Source: Acidimicrobiaceae bacterium
GTDB taxonomy: Bacteria > Actinomycetota > Acidimicrobiia > Acidimicrobiales > JAUTXP01
NCBI GenBank assembly: GCA_030837965.1
Contig: JAUTXP010000042.1
Span: 1-50,045 of the forward strand
Reading direction: 5' to 3'
Length of the DNA stretch: 50,045 nucleotides
In this document: in pieces, positions 25,121 to 33,720 of the stretch
How the letters are laid out: every line of letters starts with the position of its first letter
Numbering within the stretch: position 1 is the first letter of the stretch
Translations under genes and position numbers: made by a program
Notes under the pieces: model-generated
Seen by the model: only the letters and a program-made list of their open reading frames with translations
What the model was told of the DNA's origin: nothing
Databases searched by the model: none

Positions 25121-25300
25121 ATGAAGGCAATTCGTCGTGTCCTTCTGCTCGTGGTCGCGGCCAGCGCTCTGCTCGGCTTCGTCGGTGCCCCCGCCGCGAA
25201 CGCCGACGTCGAGCAGCGCCCGTGCCCGGGCGGTCTGGGGTTCTACTTCTACGAGACCGAGACGGGCCAGTCCACTCAGGCGATCACCTGCGTGCCGTAG
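25121..25300 (+). CDS. Small secreted peptide precursor
   Basis: A 59-residue preprotein. Basic residues (MKAIRR), a hydrophobic core (VLLLVVAASALLGFVGA) and a signal peptidase I site after PAANA (about residue 28) give a mature peptide of roughly 31 residues, DVEQRPCPGG to ITCVP. It has two cysteines that could form one disulfide, and aromatic FYFYE in the middle. The ATG at 25121 follows a strong GGAGGAG. It stands alone between the hyuB remnant and a convergent ligand-binding gene, with its own promoter and leader. Function unknown. Confidence 0.8.
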   Translation: MKAIRRVLLLVVAASALLGFVGAPAANADVEQRPCPGGLGFYFYETETGQSTQAITCVP

Positions 25301-25324
25301 GCACCGAGCGCGCCACTCGCCGTT

Positions 25325-25340
25325 CGGCCGTGGTCGGCCG
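25325..25340. terminator. Bidirectional hairpin between convergent genes
   Basis: CGGCCG-tggt-CGGCCG forms a 6-bp perfect stem with a four-base loop, in the 134-bp gap between the secreted-peptide stop and the stop of the minus-strand ligand-binding gene. No T-run. Confidence 0.45.
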
Positions 25341-25434
25341 GACGGCGACGGCACGCCGCGGCCCGACTCCTGCCGGCATCCGGCCGCAGGCTGGCCATCC
25401 GAGGTCCACTCGTACCGGAGCCAATGGCGCTCCC

Positions 25435-27180
25435 TCACCGGCATGGCTGCAGACGGTCGAAGAACGGAAGCTCGTCATCGGGCCAGCCCCCCGCAGCCCA
25501 GCGCCGGCCTCCCCCGACGTAGCAATAGGCGCCGCGCTGGGCCGTGTCGTACGACTCCTCGCCCTCGCTGAACCAGATCGCGGCGACGTCCTGCTGCATC
25601 GCGTGCTCGCCGCCCGGGAATCCGACTGCCGCCTGGAAGTACGGCGGTGCTCCGGCGCCAGGGTTCGGAAACGTCGTCCGGGCCAGGCCTGCGGCGAACG
25701 TTTGCGGCGTCAGGTTGGGGCCCGCCCCCTGGATCCCGGAGGCGAGCAGGAGCATCTGCTGGTAGAGGCCGAACAGCGTGTCCCTCCCCGTGGTGGTGCC
25801 GCGGCTGAAGTCGTAGGACGGGTCCACCTCTCGGGCGGCCCAGAACCACGGTGTCGCCGAGTTCTCGTTCGGCCGGTTCCTCACGGTGAGCCCGAACGTG
25901 TGGCTCCGTTGCTCCGGCCATTGGCCCTGCACCACCTGGGCGGACAGGTCGGAGTCTTGCCCCCAGAACGGCACTAGCAGCCACTCCGGCTGGTACGCGC
26001 CCTTCGCGGCGGCTCCTTGGAGGCTTCCCAGCCGGTTGTTGTCGCAGTAGCACGTGATCGACGTGGCGCCCGCGGTCCGCAGGTCGGCCATGGCCGCTTC
26101 GTCGGCGCCTCGCCCCGCGGCCGAGGACGACGTCGCTACCTCGACGACGCGCACGGGCGCAGCGCCGCAGCGCCGGAGGCCTTCGGACAGGGTGTCGACG
26201 TTCGGCACTCCCGACGGGCCGTACGCGGGGTCGCGCTGGACGACGATCGCGAAGGCGCGTGTCGAAGAGGCGACGTCGGGGCCCCCGAATCGGGCTCGGC
26301 GCCGGGCGAGTCCACGGCAAATCCACTCGGCCTGGTTCGCCTCGAACGTATCGAGGGCCGGCGGGTACATCCACACGTAGGGGTGCCAGCGCCGGAGGTC
26401 GTCCTCGGTCAGCGACATCGGCCGGCTCTCGACCCCGATGATCCGGCGCGACGCCAGCTCGGAGTACAGGTCCTGCCCGTAGCCGGCATCTCGAGGGAAG
26501 ACGGACGCGAAGGCGTCTGCTTCGTCCGCCGCCTCCGCGATCGCCCGCTGGTCTTGGGCGGAGAACTGCGCGCTCACGGGCGTGCCGCCGGGGGGCGTGT
26601 AGCGCACGAGGCGGATCTTGCGGCCGTAGAACTCGAACCGGCGGTTGAAGAACTCCACCCACAGGTCGATGACCTCGCGGGCGTTTCCCGGGTAGCGCGG
26701 GTACGCGACCCGGATCTCGTCGCGCGTCACGCCCTGCCAGGTGGCCCCGCCGTTGTCGCCCTCCCAGTAGTTGACGCATGCGGGGGACTGCGGGTCCTCG
26801 ATCTGGCGCGGCGGGTCGCCGACGCATCGCCTCACGCGCGCTCGGACGACGGGCGGCGGCGCGCCTGCTGTCGAGCTCGGGCGAACCGTGGTCGTCGTCG
26901 CCGCCGCGGCTTCGACCACCTCGCACCCGGTCTGGCCGACCGCGCATGCGCCCTCTCCCGCGCCGAACCGCGACGACTGCGATGCCGGCGCGTCCTCGAT
27001 GTTCGTCGCAGGATTGGGCGCGAACTCCGCCACCGACGGCGGGGCGGGTGGCGCCAGGACGAGTGCGACCGTCGCCAGCGTCACGAGGATCGCGCCCGAC
27101 AGGGATCCGTAGATGAACGCCACGCTCCGGCGCTGACGCGTCCTCCGCCCGGACCGCGTCCTTGTCCTCCGGTCAGGCAC
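25435..27180 (-). CDS. Membrane-anchored periplasmic-binding-like protein (LivK/type 1)
   Basis: A 581-residue protein with a basic cytoplasmic N-terminus, one membrane helix (about residues 21-43) and a long extracytoplasmic part. After a Thr/Pro-rich linker with several Cys, residues from about 150 resemble type 1 (branched-chain amino acid/urea-like) periplasmic binding proteins: GVTRDEIRVAYPRYPGNAREV, FYGRKIRLVRYTPPGG, DEADAFASVF, GATSITCYCDNNRLG, and LYQQMLLLASGIQGAGPNLT. Uncleaved anchoring and lack of ABC permease genes suggest a receptor or orphan binding protein. The GTG at 27180 overlaps the end of the upstream GntR gene by 8 bp, so the two are coupled. Confidence 0.85.
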   Translation of the reverse strand: MPDRRTRTRSGRRTRQRRSVAFIYGSLSGAILVTLATVALVLAPPAPPSVAEFAPNPATNIEDAPASQSSRFGAGEGACAVGQTGCEVVEAAAATTTTVRPSSTAGAPPPVVRARVRRCVGDPPRQIEDPQSPACVNYWEGDNGGATWQGVTRDEIRVAYPRYPGNAREVIDLWVEFFNRRFEFYGRKIRLVRYTPPGGTPVSAQFSAQDQRAIAEAADEADAFASVFPRDAGYGQDLYSELASRRIIGVESRPMSLTEDDLRRWHPYVWMYPPALDTFEANQAEWICRGLARRRARFGGPDVASSTRAFAIVVQRDPAYGPSGVPNVDTLSEGLRRCGAAPVRVVEVATSSSAAGRGADEAAMADLRTAGATSITCYCDNNRLGSLQGAAAKGAYQPEWLLVPFWGQDSDLSAQVVQGQWPEQRSHTFGLTVRNRPNENSATPWFWAAREVDPSYDFSRGTTTGRDTLFGLYQQMLLLASGIQGAGPNLTPQTFAAGLARTTFPNPGAGAPPYFQAAVGFPGGEHAMQQDVAAIWFSEGEESYDTAQRGAYCYVGGGRRWAAGGWPDDELPFFDRLQPCR

Positions 27181-27901
27181 TCGGCGTGTCCCGAACCACG
27201 CTGATGTTGGCGTTGGCGAATTGGTCGCTGTCCTTCAGCGCCTGGATGATGCGGGCGAGCGCGTCCTTGGACTGCTCGACCGCGATTGCCGCAGCGTGGG
27301 CCTGGTTCCCGCCCATGACGGCGCGAAGAAGGTCGTGATGCTCTTTGACCCATTCCTCCGGCTCGACCTCGACGCCGCACACGAACGCGAGCTGGATGAT
27401 GCGCTCCTGCTGCTCCAACACGGAGCGGAGCGCGCTCGCGAGCCGCTGGTTCCCGCCGATCTCCGCCAGTCGCGAGTGGAAGGCCGTGTTGCCGCGGACG
27501 AACGCCGAGATCGACGCGTCGTCAGCCGGGTCATAGCTCGCTGTGCAGCCGAGCGCCTCCAGCTCGCGGAGCTGCTCGGCGGTGTCGATGCGGTGGACGG
27601 CGAGGCTCACGGCCCGGGCCTCCAGGAGCGTGCGCAGCTCCCACAGCTCGCGGACGTCGCCGATCGTGATCGGCGTCACCTGCCACCCCGAGGAGTCGAC
27701 CATGACCAAGCCCTCCATCCGTAGGCGCGCCAGCGCCTCGCGCAAGGGCGTTCGGCTCACGCCGGTCGAGGCGACCAACGCCGCCTCGGTGATCGGCGCG
27801 CCTGGCGCGAGGTACAGCTCGGTGATCCGTTGCTTGAGCTCGCGATAGGCGGTGTCGGCGAGGCTGGCCGCTTCGACGCGACCTCGTCGAGGACTCACCA
27901 C
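27173..27901 (-). CDS. GntR-family (FadR/FCD) transcriptional regulator
   Basis: A 242-residue regulator. The N-terminal winged helix-turn-helix includes LYLAPGAPITEAALVAS and TGVSRTPLREALARLRMEGL (about residues 30-65). The C-terminal helical FCD ligand domain follows: LWELRTLLEARAVSLAV, NTAFHSRLAEIGGNQRL, and EEWVKEHHDLLRAVMGGNQAHA, with Asp/His residues placed as in metal- or carboxylate-binding FCD domains. GTG start at 27901 (or 27898). It is co-transcribed with the ligand-binding protein downstream; a promoter and two GTATAC palindromes lie just upstream, so it probably represses its own operon. Confidence 0.93.
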   Translation of the reverse strand: MVSPRRGRVEAASLADTAYRELKQRITELYLAPGAPITEAALVASTGVSRTPLREALARLRMEGLVMVDSSGWQVTPITIGDVRELWELRTLLEARAVSLAVHRIDTAEQLRELEALGCTASYDPADDASISAFVRGNTAFHSRLAEIGGNQRLASALRSVLEQQERIIQLAFVCGVEVEPEEWVKEHHDLLRAVMGGNQAHAAAIAVEQSKDALARIIQALKDSDQFANANISVVRDTPSA

Positions 27902-27983
27902 TTCGCCCCAGCACGGCGCCCGGACAACAGCGCTCGCATTGCCCCAGCAACTCCCCCCACGAATTACCCCTGTGTGGTGGCGG

Positions 27984-28013
27984 ACTCTACGCAGACTATG
28001 CGTATACCGTCAA
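27984..28013 (-). promoter_or_regulatory. Promoter of the gntR-ligand-binding operon
   Basis: On the minus strand, TTGACG (28013-28008) and TAGAGT (27989-27984) are separated by 18 bp. They stand about 85 bp before the GTG of the GntR gene. Confidence 0.6.
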
Positions 28014-28041
28014 TGGCCCGACGTGTTCCCTGTTTGTATAC
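28002..28041. promoter_or_regulatory. Two GTATAC palindromes, candidate GntR operators
   Basis: GTATAC occurs at 28002-28007, inside the -35/-10 spacer, and at 28036-28041, upstream of the -35, with 34 bp between equivalent bases (about three helical turns). GTATAC-centred palindromes are known operators for several FCD-type GntR proteins such as VanR. A bound dimer at the first site would block RNA polymerase; the spacing would permit cooperative binding. Confidence 0.5.
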
Positions 28042-28064
28042 AGCCCACATCGGGGTTGTGCCCC

Positions 28065-31019
28065 TCAGTCGCTGTCAAGCGCGACGATCGCTGCCTTCTC
28101 CTCCTGCTTGTTTCGGGTCTTGAACTGCAGCGCGCGACCTATCCCGCCGACCACATGCGCAGGCGTGATCCACGCGACCCCGACGACGATCGCCCCGGTG
28201 TTGCCCGGTTCGGGCAGGAGCTCCTCGGGCTTCTCGCACATCGGGTAGAGCAAGGCGGCGCCGCGGCGGTCGCTTCGAAGCCCCTCGACCACCTGGTCGT
28301 CGTACGCAGGCCACGCGTCGACGACTCGCTGGGCCGCGGGCCGGTGCTTGCGGTCGGTCGGTTCACCCCAGAGCTTGTAGTGGGGAGGCTTTGGGCCGCG
28401 CCGCAGGATGCTGCGCGGCCCGACGCCTGGCAGTGTCCGAGAGCTCGCCGAGTCCTCGAGCTGCGGGACTATCACCGCCCAGTCGTCGACCTGGCCGCCG
28501 ATCTCCCGAACGAACGCGATGTCGGGGGCGTAGTAGTCGCCGGTGATCCAGACCAGGGACCTGAGTGCGTCGGCGAACGCGTCGTGCGGAACGACGCCGA
28601 TGAAGGCGTCGAAGCTTCCGCGGCCGACGTTTGCCATGGCGGGGACGACCAGCGTTCTCCGCTCCGCGGCCGCCGCAAGGAGCGGCAGCATGGCGTCGTA
28701 GTTCTTCGCCCGCGCCGCCGCCTCGGCGGGATAGCCGGTGGGGATGACCAACGAGCCGGCGGTACGCCGGACGACGAGCTGTGCGTTGAACATCTTGTTC
28801 GGTGCCGACGGGCGCAGCCACGGCAGGTGCTGGGACACGAGGGGCGGAATCTGCGCGGGCGTGATCTGGGGCTTGCCGTCGACCATCACCGCGTACTGCC
28901 GGAGCTGGTCGCGGAACGCCTCCTCGTCGCGCACGATCGCCTCGAACGCCTCGTAGAGGTCGATGGTGCCCGTTCCCTCGGGCTCTGCTCGCCCGATGTA
29001 AAGGCGGACCAGGTCCCGGTAGCCGCGCCGGAACCCGAACCAGCGCCCCATCTGCATGAGGGTGTCGGCCTGCTTGGTCCTTCGCCGGTAGTAGGAGACG
29101 GTGAGACCTTCGACCGTGTAGCCCCGGCTCAGCTTCGTCCCGCCGACGAGGATCCTCCAGACGCTGCGCTTGTCGAAGGCCACCTCCTCCTTGGCCATGT
29201 CGGTCTCCCCGTTGACCACGATCACCGGATCGCCCCCGTACTCGGTGATCCGTGCGACTGCCTTGGCGATGAAGGGCCGCAGCTCGTCGAAGTCGGTCGC
29301 GAACGGGCCGTCGGGGACGGCGTGGCACACCGGGAGGAAATCGGAGGCGAAGAGCGAGCGCATCCGGGCCAGGCCGGCCGGGCCGCTGTAGCCGCCGCTC
29401 GCCCACACGTCGCGTATCTCGGCTGCGAGCTGCGCGTGCTCGGCGACCTTGACCGACTCGTGCACGAGCATGGTGTGGTGCCGGAACGGCCCGACCCCGA
29501 GCCGTTCGCGGTAGAGCTTCACGGCACCGCTCAGCACGAACGCGTCGATCGCCTCCCGGATCTCGTCGACGCGGTCAGCGCCTTGGGCGTACAGGCCGCG
29601 GACGTGGGCCCTCTCCTTCGAGTTGGCGAGCGTCTTCTCGACGCCTTCGACGGCGGGGTCGAGGTCGTGGAAGTCGGACACCCCCATGTAGCCCGGCGGC
29701 CGCTCGAGGCTGACCAGGAAGTCCTTCGGGAAGATGTCCTCGGCGTCGCTGGGGTCGATGAAGACGTTCGCGAACGGCGTTGCCGTGTACCCGACGTACT
29801 GCGACCGCGGGAGCAGGCCAAGGAGCTCGGCGAGGAGGCGGTTGATAGCGGTGCGTTCCGCTCGCTCCGGCGTGTCCGACTGCCACCTCTGGGGATTGCT
29901 GGTGTTGATGGAGGCCTGGTCCGACTCGTCGTCGATGATGAGGGCGGGGATCTCGACCAAGCGGGCGCTGATGCTCTTCAGGTCCTTGACGACCTTCTGC
30001 AGCACGGACTTGTTCTTCTTCACGACGACGATGCGGGCGCTGCTGCTGGGGAGGTTCACTGGCGAGTACAGGGGCTTGGACTTGTCGGCGCGCTCGAACT
30101 CGAGGGCGACGATCCCCGCGCGCAGCGACCGGTAGTCGTAGCGGTGTCCGGTGAGCCGGATGATGTCGGCGTAGTTGTGCGACGAGGGCAGGATGCCGTG
30201 CTCGACGAAGTCGGCCTCCCACGACGGGTCGTCGCGGTAGTCGACCGACGCCATCAGCTCCTCGTCGGCCGGGTCGATCCCACGCAGGATGTTCTCCTTG
30301 CCGACGAGCTCCATGTCGATCCGACGCTGCGTCTGCTCGCGCAGCAGGTTGACCGTCCCCGTCAAGACGATGAGGAGGCGGTAGCCCGCGTCGATCGCCT
30401 TTGCGAGCACCCCCGTGAAGTTGGCGGTCTTCCCGCTCTGCACGTACCCCACCACGAGGCCCTTCGACTGGTAGGGCTCGACCCGCTCGGGGTCGGAAAG
30501 GCGCTCGACGACCTTGGTCGTGGCGTCGTCGAGTGAGGCAACGGCCTCGACCGGCCAGTCGTTCCTGTCCGTGAGGTACTTGGCGTAGGCGGGCCAGTAG
30601 AACTCGTGACGGGCTCGGCGCTCGGGCGTGTACCACGGCTCGAAGCTGTCACTGATGACGACGGCGGCGTCCGTCTTCACCGGGAAGACCTCGTCGAAGA
30701 CGCCAGCCGTCGTCTCGTCGAGGTCGAGCGCGGCGTAGATCGCGTCACGGCGCTCGGCAGTACGCGGGTCGGTCGTGCCGGTCCACTCTTCCGCCGCGTC
30801 GGCCGAGTCCCACATGGCCACCGCGAGATGGAGCTGCTTGCGCAGCGGATCGTTGACGGACGCGCCGATCAGGTGACCTGCGAGCGCCGCCAGGCTCACA
30901 TCCGCTGCGGCATCGCGGTCCTCCGCCTCCAACTCGGCGCGACCGGCGAGCTTGCGCGGCGCGCCGGTCCTGATGGCGGCCACCGCCGCCAGATAGCTGT
31001 CGACGAGGACGGAGTTCAT
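28065..31019 (-). CDS. Z1-domain ATPase of MutL/Z1-type restriction (MZA-like) system
   Basis: A 984-residue helicase-like ATPase with the Z1 domain. It has Walker A GYVQSGKT (residues 191-198), a DEAD-like IIDDESDQ (361-368) and a motif III-like YVGYTATPFANVF (408-420). The Z1 region follows, with VNGETDMAKEEVAFD, ILVGGTKLSRGYTVEGLTVS and RTKQADTLMQMGRWFGFRRG. Z1 proteins are established partners of GHKL ATPases, DUF4420 nucleases, C5 methylases and Vsr in restriction-like operons. It presumably translocates or remodels DNA once non-self is recognised (inference). The ATG at 31019 overlaps the TGA of the DUF4420 gene. It is the last gene of its operon. Confidence 0.93.
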   Translation of the reverse strand: MNSVLVDSYLAAVAAIRTGAPRKLAGRAELEAEDRDAAADVSLAALAGHLIGASVNDPLRKQLHLAVAMWDSADAAEEWTGTTDPRTAERRDAIYAALDLDETTAGVFDEVFPVKTDAAVVISDSFEPWYTPERRARHEFYWPAYAKYLTDRNDWPVEAVASLDDATTKVVERLSDPERVEPYQSKGLVVGYVQSGKTANFTGVLAKAIDAGYRLLIVLTGTVNLLREQTQRRIDMELVGKENILRGIDPADEELMASVDYRDDPSWEADFVEHGILPSSHNYADIIRLTGHRYDYRSLRAGIVALEFERADKSKPLYSPVNLPSSSARIVVVKKNKSVLQKVVKDLKSISARLVEIPALIIDDESDQASINTSNPQRWQSDTPERAERTAINRLLAELLGLLPRSQYVGYTATPFANVFIDPSDAEDIFPKDFLVSLERPPGYMGVSDFHDLDPAVEGVEKTLANSKERAHVRGLYAQGADRVDEIREAIDAFVLSGAVKLYRERLGVGPFRHHTMLVHESVKVAEHAQLAAEIRDVWASGGYSGPAGLARMRSLFASDFLPVCHAVPDGPFATDFDELRPFIAKAVARITEYGGDPVIVVNGETDMAKEEVAFDKRSVWRILVGGTKLSRGYTVEGLTVSYYRRRTKQADTLMQMGRWFGFRRGYRDLVRLYIGRAEPEGTGTIDLYEAFEAIVRDEEAFRDQLRQYAVMVDGKPQITPAQIPPLVSQHLPWLRPSAPNKMFNAQLVVRRTAGSLVIPTGYPAEAAARAKNYDAMLPLLAAAAERRTLVVPAMANVGRGSFDAFIGVVPHDAFADALRSLVWITGDYYAPDIAFVREIGGQVDDWAVIVPQLEDSASSRTLPGVGPRSILRRGPKPPHYKLWGEPTDRKHRPAAQRVVDAWPAYDDQVVEGLRSDRRGAALLYPMCEKPEELLPEPGNTGAIVVGVAWITPAHVVGGIGRALQFKTRNKQEEKAAIVALDSD

Positions 31020-32005
31020 GGGCCTGCCTCTGCGTTGGAGAGCCCGGCGATGACCGCCGGGGGTTCGACGTCGGAGTCGATCCCGGTCAGGTCGACGAGG
31101 TAGGTGACCTTCGGGAACCTGGCCACGGGGATGCCCGCCCGCACCAGGGCGGCGGGCGTGATGGCCGGGAACGAGGCGTCCACCCGGAACACCGCCGGCG
31201 CCGACCTCAGCTGAAGGGGGGACTGGTACATGGCGGCCTGGTCCTCCCGCCAGCGCGCCTCGCCCAGCCGTGCGTCGAAGGTCCGCACCGCGTTCTCGTC
31301 GGGGAGCGACGACCGGATCTCGTCGATGAGGCCGGCCAGCGTCAGCCCTCCCGGTCCCGCCGCGGTCAGCTGCAGCGATACCAGCCACAGCGGCCGGTTG
31401 GGCGTGGGGACGAGCTGCGCGAGATCCCCGATCCAGTGACGCCGCGTTTCGCTTCGGGTCGCCTTGACCTCTACCGCGGCGTCCGACAGCACGAAGTCGT
31501 GCTCCTCGCTGCGCGGCCCCTGCCACGCGGAGAGCGCGTCGGCGGGTCCCAGCGACAGCAGGAGGTGGGCCAGTACGAGGAGCTCGCCGTAGAGCCCCGT
31601 CTCCTCTTCCTCGCTCATTCGCCCGACGCCGGCGAGGAGCTCGCGGTAGGTGGCGAGGGCGTCGACGACGGCGCTCGTGAAGGTCGCGCCTTCGAGCTGC
31701 ACCCGGTCAGCCACGGCGCACAGCACCGGGTATGCGTCGATAAGGGCGTCGCGGTCGGCGAAGGAGAGCTCGAGCCAGCTCGCCCCCCTCCACGACACCG
31801 CCGCGGCGGCGAAGTGGCGGTAGGGGACGGCGTTGGGTGGGTCCTCGCCTCCCCTCGCCACGCGAAGCGCCAGCCGCCCGGCCGTCGGGTCCACCAGGAG
31901 GAAGGCCTCTCGTGCGCCGGTGATGGGGATCGCTGCCGGCGCGCCCGCGAGGTACTCCAGCAGGCTGTCGCGAGCGAGGTGCCGCTCCCCGGCCTGCGGG
32001 GTCAC
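31016..32005 (-). CDS. PD-(D/E)XK motif protein (DUF4420 family)
   Basis: A 329-residue predicted nuclease. The catalytic core is visible: an acidic helix ending GLYGELLVL (E141), then HDFVLSDAAVEVKATRSE with D170 and the ExK pair E179/K181. A later stretch (RPLWLVSLQLTAAGPGGLTL) is typical of the DUF4420 family found between Z1 and GHKL genes. It is the likely effector that cuts DNA in this module. GTG at 32005 overlaps the upstream TGA (GTGA), and its own end overlaps the Z1 start, so all three proteins are made from one message in similar amounts. Confidence 0.9.
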   Translation of the reverse strand: MTPQAGERHLARDSLLEYLAGAPAAIPITGAREAFLLVDPTAGRLALRVARGGEDPPNAVPYRHFAAAAVSWRGASWLELSFADRDALIDAYPVLCAVADRVQLEGATFTSAVVDALATYRELLAGVGRMSEEEETGLYGELLVLAHLLLSLGPADALSAWQGPRSEEHDFVLSDAAVEVKATRSETRRHWIGDLAQLVPTPNRPLWLVSLQLTAAGPGGLTLAGLIDEIRSSLPDENAVRTFDARLGEARWREDQAAMYQSPLQLRSAPAVFRVDASFPAITPAALVRAGIPVARFPKVTYLVDLTGIDSDVEPPAVIAGLSNAEAGP

Positions 32006-33495
32006 CCCGTCTCCTCCTTGGCGGCCGCCGTCAGCACCGACCGCCAGAGCTCGACGTTGTCGCGGTCCTTCGCACCGAGATATGCCCCCCGGAACAGGTC
32101 CTCCACCAGGAGGTAGAGGAGCGCCTTGACGACGGGCGCGTCGTTCAGAGACCCGCCTCGGCCGCCGAGCACCGCCGCGCGGTACCGCTTGTTGACCCAG
32201 ACCGTCCGAGCCTCCCGGTCGACGTCGAAGAACGAGTCGTCTTTGAAGTCGCCCCACAGGATCTCGATCGGCTCCTCGCCGGCCAGGTACTCCAGCTCCC
32301 GCCCGATGGCTCGTCGCAGCGCCGGTGCGAAACCGCGGCCGGGCGGGACCACCCGCGGCCGCGACCGGGACCTCTTGCGCGAGTCGCGGTACGCCCCCTC
32401 GGCGTCACGGAGGTAGTCGGCGAAGTTCTCGCCGCCCGGGCCTGACGCCTCGTCGACGGCCTGGGCGAACGCCGAAGCGGTCTCGACCCGCGTCTTCTCG
32501 GGGTTCATCGTGAACGCCGCAGGATGGTCGTCGATGTCCACGGCCACCCGCGCGAGCTGCAAGTGCTTCTCGGGGTGGGTGACCGCGTTCCACCCGCCGT
32601 CCTGAAGCAGCCTCCCGCGCCGGTAGAAGAAGAAGCCCTGGTGGCGCTCCGGCGTCCCCGACAGGTGGAACCCAGGGAGTTGTGAACGGCCCGGCCAGAT
32701 GTGGCACCGCAGCTCGACGCCCGCGCCGTCCAGCTCGGCCGTGAGCGTGCACGGATAGGCGGGATGGCCGCTTCGGACGTAGGCGAACGGGTCGATGGGA
32801 TCGACGAGGAACGGCGGCCCGGATTCGGACACGGCGACGTCGTGGATGTCCACCAGCAATGAGAACCGCCGTTCCTCGAGAAGTCGGTGGAACACCAGAC
32901 CGAGATGCTGCCGGAGGCCGGTCAGCGTCGTCTCGAGGTAGCGCTCGACCACCTTCGCGTTCCTCGCCCCGGGGAACTCCTTCACCCCGTCCCACCGCAC
33001 CACGGTTCCGCGCTGGGTTGTCAGCGGTCCCCAGGCGGTGTCCATTGTCGCCGTCGCGAACTCCGCGCTGACGATTTCGCACTCGAACGAGTCCGCAGCC
33101 TTCTGCATCGTCCAACGGCGCCCGACTGCTGGGCCGTCGGCACGCGAGATCACTGTGACGCCGGCGGCCTGCCCGAGCGACGCCGCCTTGAGCCCGATGC
33201 CGAAGTGGCCGAGCGCCGTGGAGTCGTAGTCCCGGCGACTGCCCACCGTCATGGCGCGGTCGAGCGTCGACTCGTCCATGCCGCGCCCGTCGTCGACCAC
33301 GTAGACGCCCAGCAGGCGGGCGTCGTCGCGGACGAAGCGCACCAGGACCGTCGTCGCGCCCGCGTCCACCGAGTTGTCCACTAGGTCGGCGATCGCGGTG
33401 GGCAGCGCGTGGTTGAGGCCGATCGCCTTCATGACTCCCGGATCGGGGGGCAACGTCGTCGAGCCGGTCACCGGGACCGACCCCCAGTCGCTCAC
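32002..33495 (-). CDS. GHKL (MutL/Hsp90/MORC-like) ATPase
   Basis: A 497-residue ATPase with the three GHKL motifs close to the N-terminus: N-box AIADLVDNSVDAGA (residues 34-47), G1 VVDDGRGMD (66-74) and G2 GHFGIGLKAAS (96-106). The transducer-like region contains GFFFYRRGRLLQDGGW, and the late NPEKTRVE resembles the distal Lys loop. These proteins close like clamps on ATP binding and in this setting probably act as a DNA-loading or sensing switch (family knowledge plus inference). GTG start at 33495; it is the first gene of the operon and diverges from the methyltransferase across 225 bp. Confidence 0.93.
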   Translation of the reverse strand: MSDWGSVPVTGSTTLPPDPGVMKAIGLNHALPTAIADLVDNSVDAGATTVLVRFVRDDARLLGVYVVDDGRGMDESTLDRAMTVGSRRDYDSTALGHFGIGLKAASLGQAAGVTVISRADGPAVGRRWTMQKAADSFECEIVSAEFATATMDTAWGPLTTQRGTVVRWDGVKEFPGARNAKVVERYLETTLTGLRQHLGLVFHRLLEERRFSLLVDIHDVAVSESGPPFLVDPIDPFAYVRSGHPAYPCTLTAELDGAGVELRCHIWPGRSQLPGFHLSGTPERHQGFFFYRRGRLLQDGGWNAVTHPEKHLQLARVAVDIDDHPAAFTMNPEKTRVETASAFAQAVDEASGPGGENFADYLRDAEGAYRDSRKRSRSRPRVVPPGRGFAPALRRAIGRELEYLAGEEPIEILWGDFKDDSFFDVDREARTVWVNKRYRAAVLGGRGGSLNDAPVVKALLYLLVEDLFRGAYLGAKDRDNVELWRSVLTAAAKEETG

Positions 33496-33720
33496 CTGCC
33501 CACACTCCCGAACCCTCGTATCGGCAGGCGCCGGAATCGGTTTGCCGGCACGATGGCTTCCGATTCCCTTTGCCTATCGCCGCGATCGCCCATCAACCCC
33601 TCACACTTCCGAATCCCGCCGCCGTAGCGTTCGCCGCTCAGGGTAGATCCGGGCTGTGACACCTGGCCCCGGCTACGCGGCTCCGGGCCGTCGTACTGGC
33701 CGGCTACCGTTCGCACCGAG
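33496..33720. promoter_or_regulatory. Divergent control region of the restriction module
   Basis: This 225-bp spacer must hold promoters for both arms. On the plus strand TACCGT (33705-33710) lies 10 nt before the methyltransferase ATG and could be its -10. GGAATC/GATTCC-type repeats (CCGGAATCGG, CTTCCGATTCC and CTTCCGAATCC at about 33528-33612) occur three times and may be regulator or methylation sites. No -35 for the GHKL side is obvious. Confidence 0.35.

Noticed and set aside
31020-31526. N-terminal extension of the Z1 protein
   Set aside because: The upstream 170 residues are Arg/Ala-rich shadow of the DUF4420 gene; the ATG at 31019 overlaps its stop.
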